From the NCBI GenBank assembly GCA_934876235.1, contig CAKXKM010000031.1, positions 1 to 19,703 of the forward strand: a DNA stretch of 19,703 nucleotides, in the 5' to 3' direction. The stretch comes from Collinsella sp. AF02-46-1 (lineage in GTDB: Bacteria > Actinomycetota > Coriobacteriia > Coriobacteriales > Coriobacteriaceae). The position numbers and the translations under genes are program-made. This document shows, one piece after another, positions 14,683-19,703 of this stretch; position 1 is the first letter of the stretch; each line of letters opens with the position of its first letter. The notes under the pieces were generated by a model. That model did not search any database and was not told where the DNA came from. It was given only the letters and a program-made list of their open reading frames with translations.

Positions 14683-15129
14683 GTGCGTGCGGTGGTGCAG
14701 CGCGTACTCAATGCCGGCGTGACAGTCGACGGCGAGTGCGTGGGCAAAATTGGGCGCGGCTATCTGGTGCTGTTGGGCGTGGGCCACGGCGATACGCGTG
14801 CCGAGGCCGACAAGCTGTGGGGCAAGCTCCGCGGGCTGCGTATCAACGAGGACGAGAACGGCAAGACCAATCTGGCGCTTGCCGATGTCGACGGCGAGAT
14901 GCTCGTGGTGTCGCAGTTCACGCTGTTCGCCGATTGCCGTCACGGCCGCCGCCCATCGTTTACGGATGCCGGCGCCCCCGATGTCGCCAACGAGCTCTAC
15001 GAGTACTTCCTGACGCTCGTTCGCCAAGATGTCGAACACGTGGCGCACGGCATCTTTGGCGCCGATATGAAAGTCGACTTGGTCAACGACGGCCCATTCA
15101 CCATCGTCTTGGACACGGACAACCTTTAG
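14683..15129 (+). CDS. dtd: D-aminoacyl-tRNA deacylase
   Basis: Dtd removes D-amino acids (and glycine mischarged on tRNA-Ala) from tRNA in the cytoplasm. The 148-residue protein starts with GTG at 14683, supported by the exact family N-terminus MRAVVQRVLNAGVTVDG and by GAGGAG at 14671–14676. The two active-site motifs are present: SQFTLFAD (77–84) and NDGPFT (135–140, family form N-x-G-P-x-T). It directly follows rdgB after 3 bases, so these two proofreading enzymes are co-expressed. A D-amino-acid quality-control function fits a region that also makes D-glutamate, although this link is only contextual. A palindrome begins at the base after the stop codon. Confidence 0.96.
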   Translation: MRAVVQRVLNAGVTVDGECVGKIGRGYLVLLGVGHGDTRAEADKLWGKLRGLRINEDENGKTNLALADVDGEMLVVSQFTLFADCRHGRRPSFTDAGAPDVANELYEYFLTLVRQDVEHVAHGIFGADMKVDLVNDGPFTIVLDTDNL

Positions 15130-15157
15130 GTTACGCGGTTTTACCAAACCGCGTAAC
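15130..15157. repeat. extragenic palindrome, copy 1 (after dtd)
   Basis: GTTACGCGGTTT (15130–15141) and AAACCGCGTAAC (15146–15157) form a perfect 12-bp stem with a 4-base loop. It starts directly after the dtd stop and has no T-run. The same 11-base arm GTTACGCGGTT recurs at 19647–19673 after lysS. Confidence 0.85.
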
Positions 15158-15215
15158 AACTGGTCATGCGAGGTTGTCGTCTGGTACGTATTTGGGACGG
15201 GGTTTATTTAGCTAC

Positions 15216-15245
15216 TTGCGTATGGCGGCAGCAGGGTGCTATAGT
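15216..15245 (+). promoter_or_regulatory. putative promoter of veg–ispE
   Basis: TTGCGT (15216–15221) is followed after 18 bases by TATAGT (15240–15245), which also has the TGn extension (TGC). Transcription would start near 15252, giving a leader of about 60 bases before the veg ATG. The -35 hexamer is the same as that proposed for murE. Confidence 0.6.
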
Positions 15246-15265
15246 ATTAGAGTTTTGTCTATCTT

Positions 15266-15285
15266 AGGGGTATTATCCCCTTTTT
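15266..15285 (+). terminator. short terminator-like hairpin in the veg leader
   Basis: AGGGG (15266–15270) pairs with CCCCT (15277–15281) around TATTAT, and the T-run continues to 15285. It lies between the putative promoter and the veg ribosome site. A stem of 5 bp is weak, so it may be an attenuator or simply a 5' stem. Confidence 0.4.
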
Positions 15286-15312
15286 GAATTGCACCTTCTG
15301 GAGGCCCTGTTC

Positions 15313-15609
15313 ATGGAAGAGATGGAAGTCAATCACGTCGACGACATCCACGAGAAGCTGACCGATATGGTGGGCGATCGCGTTAAGGTGAAGGCCAACA
15401 TGGGCCGCACCCGCGTTGTCGAGCGCATGGGCACCATCAAGAGCGTCCACCCCGCCGTCTTTATCGTCGAGGTTGACGAACGTCGCGGGCGCAAGTCGCG
15501 TCAGTCCTACCAGTATATCGATGTCCTCACCGGTCAGGTCGAGCTGTTCGACCCCGAGAGCGGCGAGCATATCTTTACCCCGCTCGGCAATCAGCTCGAG
15601 GAGCACTAG
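15313..15609 (+). CDS. veg: Veg-family protein
   Basis: A 98-residue protein similar to Bacillus subtilis Veg, a small protein reported to influence biofilm gene expression and spore outgrowth; its biochemical role is unclear. Recognisable shared features are the order of an N-terminal helix (DIHEKL), VGDRVKVKANMGRTRVVERMGTI, a VFIVEVD strand, and SYQYIDVLTGQVEL near the C-terminus, together a small SH3-like barrel. I chose the ATG at 15313, 8 bases after TGGAGG; a TTG at 15289 in the same frame lacks a ribosome site. It lies 2 bases before ispE, as veg lies close to ispE in Bacillus, and the two must share a transcript. Confidence 0.85.
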   Translation: MEEMEVNHVDDIHEKLTDMVGDRVKVKANMGRTRVVERMGTIKSVHPAVFIVEVDERRGRKSRQSYQYIDVLTGQVELFDPESGEHIFTPLGNQLEEH

Positions 15610-15611
15610 CG

Positions 15612-16508
15612 GTGACCGATCGGTCCCTGACTCTTTCCGCGCCGGCAAAGATTAACCTCTACTTGGGGGTTCATACCGAGCGCGATGACCGCGGCTACCA
15701 CAGGGTCGATTCCCTGATGGCAGCTGTCGGTCTTTCCGATACCGTGACGGTTACGCCGGCACAGGCGCTGACCGTCCAGACGGTTCCGGCATCAGATTTT
15801 CCCATGCAAAAGAATACGGCGTATCGGGCTGCGGTTGCTATGGCCGAGCATTATGGTCGCGAGGCAAGCATCTGCGTGACGATTGAGAAGCGCATTCCAT
15901 TGTGCGCCGGCTTGGGCGGTCCCTCGACGGATGCGGCCGCGGTCATTGTCGCCTTGGCGGAGCTCTGGGGAATTGATCGCTCCGACCCCGCGCTCGACGA
16001 CATTGCGCGGGGCATTGGTGCTGACGTCCCGTTCTTTTTGCACGCGAGCCCTTCGTTCTACGTAGGTGGGGGAGACGTGCTGGCAACTGAGTATCCCGTG
16101 CTGCCCGCAACACCCGTCGTGTTGGTCAAGCCGCGCGAGGCAAGCGTTTCGACAATTGAAGCCTATCGACGTTTTGACGAGGCCCCGGTGCCTGCGGACA
16201 AGCCCGGCGCGATAGCTTCTGCCTTGCGTGCCGGTGATGCCGAGACGGCATATGCACTCATCCATAACAACCTGGGCGTCATTTCCGCACAGATGGAGCC
16301 GCAGATTCAAACGGTTCTCGATTGGCTGCGTAAACAGGACGGCACCGTTGCTGTAGATGTGTGCGGATCGGGTGCCTGCTCATTTGCCATTTGCGACACC
16401 GCCGCCACGGCCGAAAGGCTTGCCGACGCTGCCCTGCAAAACGGCTGGTGGTCCTGCGCGACGGAGCTCATTCCCAACACGGTTCGCATCGAAGTGCCAA
16501 AGAAGTAA
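15612..16508 (+). CDS. ispE: 4-diphosphocytidyl-2-C-methyl-D-erythritol kinase
   Basis: IspE phosphorylates CDP-methylerythritol in the non-mevalonate (MEP) isoprenoid pathway that supplies undecaprenyl phosphate for the cell wall. The 298-residue protein is a GHMP kinase: SAPAKINLYLGV (about 9–20) is the N-terminal signature and PLCAGLGGPSTDAAAV (96–111) is the ATP-binding loop. In that loop Pro104 replaces the Gly usually found (GLGGGSSD in most homologues). The C-terminal VCGSGACSFAI segment is the third GHMP motif. The start is GTG at 15612, 2 bases past veg, with GAGGAG at the end of veg as ribosome site, so translational coupling is likely. Confidence 0.94.
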   Translation: MTDRSLTLSAPAKINLYLGVHTERDDRGYHRVDSLMAAVGLSDTVTVTPAQALTVQTVPASDFPMQKNTAYRAAVAMAEHYGREASICVTIEKRIPLCAGLGGPSTDAAAVIVALAELWGIDRSDPALDDIARGIGADVPFFLHASPSFYVGGGDVLATEYPVLPATPVVLVKPREASVSTIEAYRRFDEAPVPADKPGAIASALRAGDAETAYALIHNNLGVISAQMEPQIQTVLDWLRKQDGTVAVDVCGSGACSFAICDTAATAERLADAALQNGWWSCATELIPNTVRIEVPKK

Positions 16509-16540
16509 AAATTTCTCTAGCACACGACGGAAATCTTTGT

Positions 16541-16549
16541 TACTATAGT
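16541..16549 (+). promoter_or_regulatory. possible -10 region of tRNA-Pro
   Basis: TACTATAGT includes a TATAGT hexamer 9 bases before the tRNA 5' end. No clear -35 is found at normal spacing, so the tRNA may also be reached by read-through from ispE. Confidence 0.4.
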
Positions 16550-16557
16550 CGAGCTAA

Positions 16558-16634
16558 CGGGTTGTGGCTCAGTTTGGTAGAGCACTGCGTTCGGGACGCA
16601 GGGGTCGCTGGTTCAAATCCAGTCAACCCGACCA
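16558..16634 (+). tRNA. tRNA-Pro (anticodon CGG)
   Basis: All arms of a 77-base tRNA with encoded CCA are present: acceptor CGGGTTG with CAACCCG, D-stem GCTC/GAGC, anticodon stem CTGCG/CGCAG with loop TTCGGGA (anticodon CGG, reading CCG), T-arm GCTGG-TTCAAAT-CCAGT, discriminator A. The C1–G72 first pair is characteristic of bacterial tRNA-Pro. A strong terminator follows 11 bases later. Confidence 0.97.
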
Positions 16635-16645
16635 GAGCATGAGGA

Positions 16646-16673
16646 GGGACCGCTTCTTGCGGTCCCTTTTTTT
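16646..16673 (+). terminator. intrinsic terminator after tRNA-Pro
   Basis: GGGACCGC (16646–16653) pairs with GCGGTCCC (16659–16666) around TTCTT, followed by seven T residues. Confidence 0.92.
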
Positions 16674-16681
16674 AGCTATTG

Positions 16682-16710
16682 TTGTGATACCGCGATACCC
16701 GCGGTATACT
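16682..16710 (+). promoter_or_regulatory. tatA promoter with a dyad in its spacer
   Basis: TTGTGA (16682–16687) and TATACT (16705–16710) are 17 bases apart, a near-consensus sigma-A-type promoter. Between and overlapping them lies a perfect 7-bp inverted repeat, ATACCGC (16687–16693) and GCGGTAT (16701–16707), 21 bp in total. Such placement is typical for a repressor operator; no regulator gene is nearby. Confidence 0.7.
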
Positions 16711-16746
16711 CATTCGAGCTTGTCTCGCTGTATTGTGGAGGTCTAC

Positions 16747-17022
16747 ATGTTTGGACTGAGGGCTCCTGAGCTCATCATTATTCTCGTCGTTGTCCTGATT
16801 ATCTTCGGGCCCAAGAACTTGCCGAAGCTCGGCAAGTCCCTCGGCTCTACCGTCAAGAATATCCGCGAGGGTATGGAGGGCGACGATAAGGCCGAGACCA
16901 AGCAGGCCGAGGAGGTCGTGGTCGAGCAGTCCGAGGAGGACAAGGAGATCGCTGAGCTCGAGGCCAAGCTCGCTGCTGCCAAGAAGAAGCAGGCAGAGGA
17001 CAGCGACGCGGACGCAGAGTAG
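16747..17022 (+). CDS. tatA: Sec-independent protein translocase component TatA
   Basis: TatA forms the oligomeric pore-like part of the twin-arginine system that exports folded proteins. The 91-residue protein has the expected layout: a short N-terminus, one membrane helix (about residues 6–21, LRAPELIIILVVVLIIF), the FGPKNLPKLG hinge (about 21–30), an amphipathic helix (about 28–45), and a charged C-terminal tail very rich in Glu, Lys and Ala that is probably a helix or disordered. TGGAGG at 16736–16741 supports the ATG at 16747. It stands alone between two terminators, with no tatC or tatB beside it. TatB cannot be excluded by sequence alone, but the short tail and hinge favour TatA. Confidence 0.92.
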   Translation: MFGLRAPELIIILVVVLIIFGPKNLPKLGKSLGSTVKNIREGMEGDDKAETKQAEEVVVEQSEEDKEIAELEAKLAAAKKKQAEDSDADAE

Positions 17023-17047
17023 TCCCATCCCTTTGGGGTGAGCACCT

Positions 17048-17080
17048 GACCGGCTTGCCCGCAGGCTAGCCGGTCTTTTT
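17048..17080 (+). terminator. intrinsic terminator after tatA
   Basis: GACCGGCT (17048–17055) and AGCCGGTC (17068–17075), with GCC/GGC continuing inside after a T/T mismatch, enclose a CGCA loop; TTTTT follows. Confidence 0.9.
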
Positions 17081-17128
17081 CGTTTTGTTGACAGTTGATT
17101 GTTTGATCAGAGTTGGGGAGATATCCGT

Positions 17129-17599
17129 ATGGACGCAAGCCAGATCGTACTGACCGCTGAGGGCCGCCAGAAGCTCGTCGAGGAGCTCGCTTGGCGTGAG
17201 GGTGATTACGCCAAGGAGATCGTCGAGGACATCAAGGAAGCCCGCGCGTTCGGCGACCTTTCGGAGAACTCCGAGTACGATGCCGCCAAGGACAAGCAGG
17301 CCCAGAACGCCGCTCGTATTGCCGAGATCCAGGCCATCCTTGCCAACGCTCAGGTTGCTGCCACCACAGGTGATCTGACCGTCTCCATCGGTTCCACCGT
17401 TTCTCTGATTGATCCCAACGGTGAGGTCATGGAAGTCACGCTCGTCGGTACCACCGAGACCAACTCGCTCGAGCACAAGATTTCCAACGAGTCTCCGGTC
17501 GGCCACGCCATCATCGGTCACGGCGAGGGCGACTCCGTCGAGGTCGTTACGCCTTCCGGCAAGACTCGCGTCTACACCATCGCCAAGATTGCACGCTAG
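17129..17599 (+). CDS. greA: transcription elongation factor GreA
   Basis: GreA inserts its coiled coil into the RNA polymerase secondary channel and stimulates cleavage of backtracked RNA. With the ATG at 17129 (GGGGAG 8 bases upstream) the protein has 156 residues, matching the family; a TTG at 17099 would add 10 residues lacking conservation. The N-terminal antiparallel coiled coil (to about residue 75) carries the acidic tip GDLSENSEYD (42–51), whose Asp and Glu coordinate the catalytic magnesium. The C-terminal FKBP-like domain includes SIGSTVSLID, SNESPVGHAIIGH and the final strand of about 15 residues. It is followed by lysS, a neighbour of greA in many bacteria, through a structured 79-base gap. 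Confidence 0.96.
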   Translation: MDASQIVLTAEGRQKLVEELAWREGDYAKEIVEDIKEARAFGDLSENSEYDAAKDKQAQNAARIAEIQAILANAQVAATTGDLTVSIGSTVSLIDPNGEVMEVTLVGTTETNSLEHKISNESPVGHAIIGHGEGDSVEVVTPSGKTRVYTIAKIAR

Positions 17600-17627
17600 A
17601 CCACGGTCCCGCGTAAAGGTATGTTTT

Positions 17628-17660
17628 CGCTCCCTGGGACCGAATCCTGGGGAGCGTTTT
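17628..17660 (+). terminator. terminator-like hairpin between greA and lysS
   Basis: CGCTCCC (17628–17634) pairs with GGGAGCG (17650–17656), followed by TTTT. Its 15-base loop contains GGGACCG (17636–17642), which is complementary to CGGTCCC at 17604–17610 just upstream. The alternative pairing would compete with or cap the terminator. The lysS ribosome site GAGGAG begins 10 bases later. Confidence 0.6.
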
Positions 17661-17678
17661 AGTTTGAGGAGTTAACTT

Positions 17679-19643
17679 ATGGCAGAGAACCAGAACGCCG
17701 CAGATCAGGCATCGACGCTCAACGACGAGCGCGCCACCCGCCTGGCCAAGCGCGCCGCCCTGTTCGAGGCGGGCCAGAACCCCTATCCCGAGCACTCTGA
17801 GCTTGAGGACTACGTTGCCGATATCGAGGCTAAGTATGCCGAGCTTGCCGATGGCGAGGACACCGAGGACGTCGTGAAGATCGCCGGCCGTGTGGTCGCC
17901 AAGCGCGGTCAGGGCAAGATCATGTTCATCGTCGTGCGCGATGCGACTGCCGAGATTCAGCTGTTCTGCCGCATCAACGACATGGACGAGGCTGCCTGGA
18001 ATACGCTCAAGTCCCTCGACCTGGGCGACATCCTGGGCGTGACCGGCGTGGTCGTGCGCACCCAGCGCGGCCAGCTTTCCGTTGCCCCTAAGAGCGCGAC
18101 CCTGCTTGCCAAGGCCGTTCGTCCGCTGCCCGAGAAGTTCCACGGTCTTTCCGACAAGGAGACCCGCTATCGCCAGCGCTATGTCGACCTGATCGCCAAC
18201 GACGACGTTCGCGAGACCTTCCGTAAGCGTTCGCAGATTCTTTCCACCTTCCGTCGCTTTATGGAGTCCGACGGCTACATGGAGGTCGAAACCCCCATCC
18301 TGCAGACCATCCAGGGCGGCGCTACGGCTAAGCCGTTCATCACGCACTTCAACGCGCTCGATCAGGAGTGCTACCTGCGTATTGCCACCGAGCTGCACCT
18401 CAAGCGCTGCATCGTCGGCGGTTTTGAGCGCGTGTTCGAGATCGGCCGTATCTTCCGTAACGAGGGCATGGACCTTACCCACAACCCCGAGTTCACCACG
18501 ATGGAGGCCTACCGTGCCTTCTCCGACCTCGAGGGCATGAAGGCGCTCGCCCAGGGTGTCATCAAGGCGGCTAACAAGGCCATCGGCAACCCCGAGGTTA
18601 TCGAGTACCAGGGCCAGACCATCGACCTTTCTGGTGAGTGGGCCAGCCGTCCCATGACCGACATCGTCTCCGACGTGCTCGGCAAGCAGGTCACCATCGA
18701 CACGCCGGTCGAGGAGCTTGCTGCCGCCGCGCGCGAGAAGGGCCTGGAGATTAAGCCCGAGTGGACTGCTGGCAAGATCATCGCCGAGATTTACGATGAG
18801 CTGGGCGAGGACACCATCGTCAACCCCACGTTCGTGTGCGATTACCCCATCGAGGTCAGCCCGCTTGCCAAGCGCTTTGAGGACGACCCGCGCCTGACGC
18901 ACCGCTTTGAGCTGGTTATCGCCGGTCACGAGTACGCCAACGCGTTCTCCGAGCTCAACGACCCGGTCGACCAGGCCGAGCGCTTTGCCGCCCAGATGGC
19001 CGAGAAGGCTGGCGGCGACGACGAGGCCATGGAGTACGACGAGGATTACGTGCGCGCCCTCGAGTACGGTATGCCTCCTGCGGGCGGCATCGGCATCGGT
19101 ATCGATCGCGTGGTCATGCTGCTCACCAACCAGGCTTCCATCCGCGACGTGCTGCTGTTCCCGCACATGAAGCCCGAGAAGGGTTTCCAGTCCGGTGCCG
19201 CTGCCGCCAAGGCTGCCGAGGCCGGCAACGCCGCGAGCCCCTTCGTCAAGCCGCTCAAGCCCACGGTTGATTATTCCAAGATTGCCGTCGAGCCGCTGTT
19301 TGAGGAGTTCGTCGACTTTGATACCTTCTCCAAGAGCGACTTCCGCGCCGTGAAGGTCAAGGCATGCGAGGCCGTCAAGAAGTCCAAGAAGCTGCTGAAC
19401 TTTACGCTCGACGACGGCACCGGCACCGACCGTACCATCCTCTCCGGCATTCACGGTTATTATGAGCCCGAGGACCTGGTCGGCAAGACCTTGCTCGCCA
19501 TCACCAATCTGCCGCCGCGCAAGATGATGGGCATTCCCAGCTGCGGCATGCTCATCAGCGCTATCCACGAGGAGGATGGTGAGGAGCGTCTCAACCTGAT
19601 CCAGCTCGACGCCTCCATCCCCGCCGGCGCAAAGATGTACTAA
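17679..19643 (+). CDS. lysS: lysyl-tRNA synthetase (class II) with C-terminal tRNA-binding domain
   Basis: This enzyme charges tRNA-Lys. The 654-residue protein is about 150 longer than typical bacterial LysRS. An N-terminal OB fold (about 60–160, IAGRVVAKRGQGKIMFIVVRD) binds the anticodon. The class II core follows: motif 2 within FEIGRIFRNEGMDLTHNPEF (about residues 250–270) and motif 3, GIGIGIDRVVMLL. After a Pro/Ala-rich linker a second domain of about 110 residues (544–654) shows RAVKVKACEAVKKSKKLLNF, RTILSGIHGYYEPEDLVGK, and MMGIPSCGMLISA, the hallmarks of the Trbp111/MetG C-terminal tRNA-binding OB fold. Such a domain usually occurs on MetRS or PheRS and raises tRNA affinity. The ATG at 17679 has GAGGAG a few bases upstream. 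Confidence 0.96.
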   Translation: MAENQNAADQASTLNDERATRLAKRAALFEAGQNPYPEHSELEDYVADIEAKYAELADGEDTEDVVKIAGRVVAKRGQGKIMFIVVRDATAEIQLFCRINDMDEAAWNTLKSLDLGDILGVTGVVVRTQRGQLSVAPKSATLLAKAVRPLPEKFHGLSDKETRYRQRYVDLIANDDVRETFRKRSQILSTFRRFMESDGYMEVETPILQTIQGGATAKPFITHFNALDQECYLRIATELHLKRCIVGGFERVFEIGRIFRNEGMDLTHNPEFTTMEAYRAFSDLEGMKALAQGVIKAANKAIGNPEVIEYQGQTIDLSGEWASRPMTDIVSDVLGKQVTIDTPVEELAAAAREKGLEIKPEWTAGKIIAEIYDELGEDTIVNPTFVCDYPIEVSPLAKRFEDDPRLTHRFELVIAGHEYANAFSELNDPVDQAERFAAQMAEKAGGDDEAMEYDEDYVRALEYGMPPAGGIGIGIDRVVMLLTNQASIRDVLLFPHMKPEKGFQSGAAAAKAAEAGNAASPFVKPLKPTVDYSKIAVEPLFEEFVDFDTFSKSDFRAVKVKACEAVKKSKKLLNFTLDDGTGTDRTILSGIHGYYEPEDLVGKTLLAITNLPPRKMMGIPSCGMLISAIHEEDGEERLNLIQLDASIPAGAKMY

Positions 19644-19646
19644 CTA

Positions 19647-19673
19647 GTTACGCGGTTCTACGAACCGCGTAAC
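19647..19673. repeat. extragenic palindrome, copy 2 (after lysS)
   Basis: GTTACGCGGTTC (19647–19658) and GAACCGCGTAAC (19662–19673) form a perfect 12-bp stem with a TAC loop. It begins 3 bases after the lysS stop and shares the 11-base arm GTTACGCGGTT with the palindrome at 15130–15157; the twelfth pair has changed on both arms. No T-run follows, and nothing else is recognised up to the window end. Confidence 0.85.
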
Positions 19674-19703
19674 GGCTCGACGCTGCGCGGGCCGCATTTG
19701 GAC

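Noticed and set aside
16564..16746. An in-frame upstream extension of tatA through the tRNA-Pro gene
   Set aside because: The extension would translate a tRNA and a terminator; the ATG at 16747 has a good ribosome site and gives the normal TatA N-terminus.
17088..17093. Perfect -35 hexamer TTGACA upstream of greA
   Set aside because: No -10-like hexamer is found at 15–19 bases downstream, so a promoter could not be supported.
17604..17678. T-box riboswitch upstream of lysS
   Set aside because: Only 79 bases separate greA and lysS; there is no room for stem I and no AGGGTGGNACCGCG-like T-box sequence.
17547..19568. A long minus-strand open frame opposite lysS
   Set aside because: Same cause: an antisense shadow of a high-GC gene; its translation is Gly/Leu/Val/His-biased without motifs.
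1..19703. CRISPR array, insertion sequence, toxin–antitoxin or phage-defence genes
   Set aside because: I found no regularly spaced direct repeats, transposase or nuclease motifs, or small gene pairs of that kind; all large genes are recognised housekeeping or biosynthetic genes.

Overview
The window is a GC-rich bacterial chromosome segment with densely packed genes, almost all on the + strand. Gene content and organisation point to a Gram-positive actinobacterium of the Coriobacteriia, most likely a Collinsella relative. The arguments are a GC-rich Actinobacteria-like codon choice, a veg–ispE pair, a MurE without the meso-diaminopimelate motif, a single TatA, and a lysyl-tRNA synthetase with a MetG-type C-terminal tRNA-binding domain. 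This assignment is inference; no rRNA or species marker is present.

Layout. (1) 1–1587: the 3' part of an ECF-transporter T component, then two tandem paralogous small flavin-binding (pyridoxamine-phosphate-oxidase-like) proteins. (2) 1588–6732: an arginine/ornithine operon argC-argJ-argB-argD. It is preceded by a perfect 11-bp inverted repeat resembling an arginine-repressor operator and interrupted between argC and argJ by an elaborate terminator-like hairpin. ArgJ recycles the acetyl group, so these four enzymes carry glutamate to N-acetylornithine and release ornithine; argF, argG and argH are not here. (3) 6733–7604: a non-coding accessory stretch with tRNA-Val(TAC) on the minus strand, plus an 86-bp segment present twice at an exact 184-bp spacing. 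That segment contains a tRNA 3' end and its terminator, a likely scar of recombination or integration at the tRNA. (4) 7605–9535: asnB, monocistronic, with promoter and terminator. (5) 9597–15129: a housekeeping run murE, HAD phosphatase, murI, rph, rdgB, dtd (cell-wall precursor synthesis, RNA 3' processing, nucleotide-pool and tRNA proofreading). (6) 15216–16508: veg and ispE, co-transcribed. (7) 16558–17080: tRNA-Pro(CGG) and tatA, each with its own terminator. (8) 17129–19643: greA and lysS.

No CRISPR array, insertion sequence, prophage gene or defence system is visible. I did not find a convincing undescribed multi-gene system. The most interesting material is non-coding: a repeated extragenic palindrome placed directly after dtd and lysS, other long palindromes without U-tracts at gene ends, the duplicated tRNA-end/terminator segment, and several structured leaders and intergenic hairpins (argC–argJ, veg, tatA, lysS). 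Among proteins, the LysRS C-terminal fusion and the MurE specificity motif deserve a second look.
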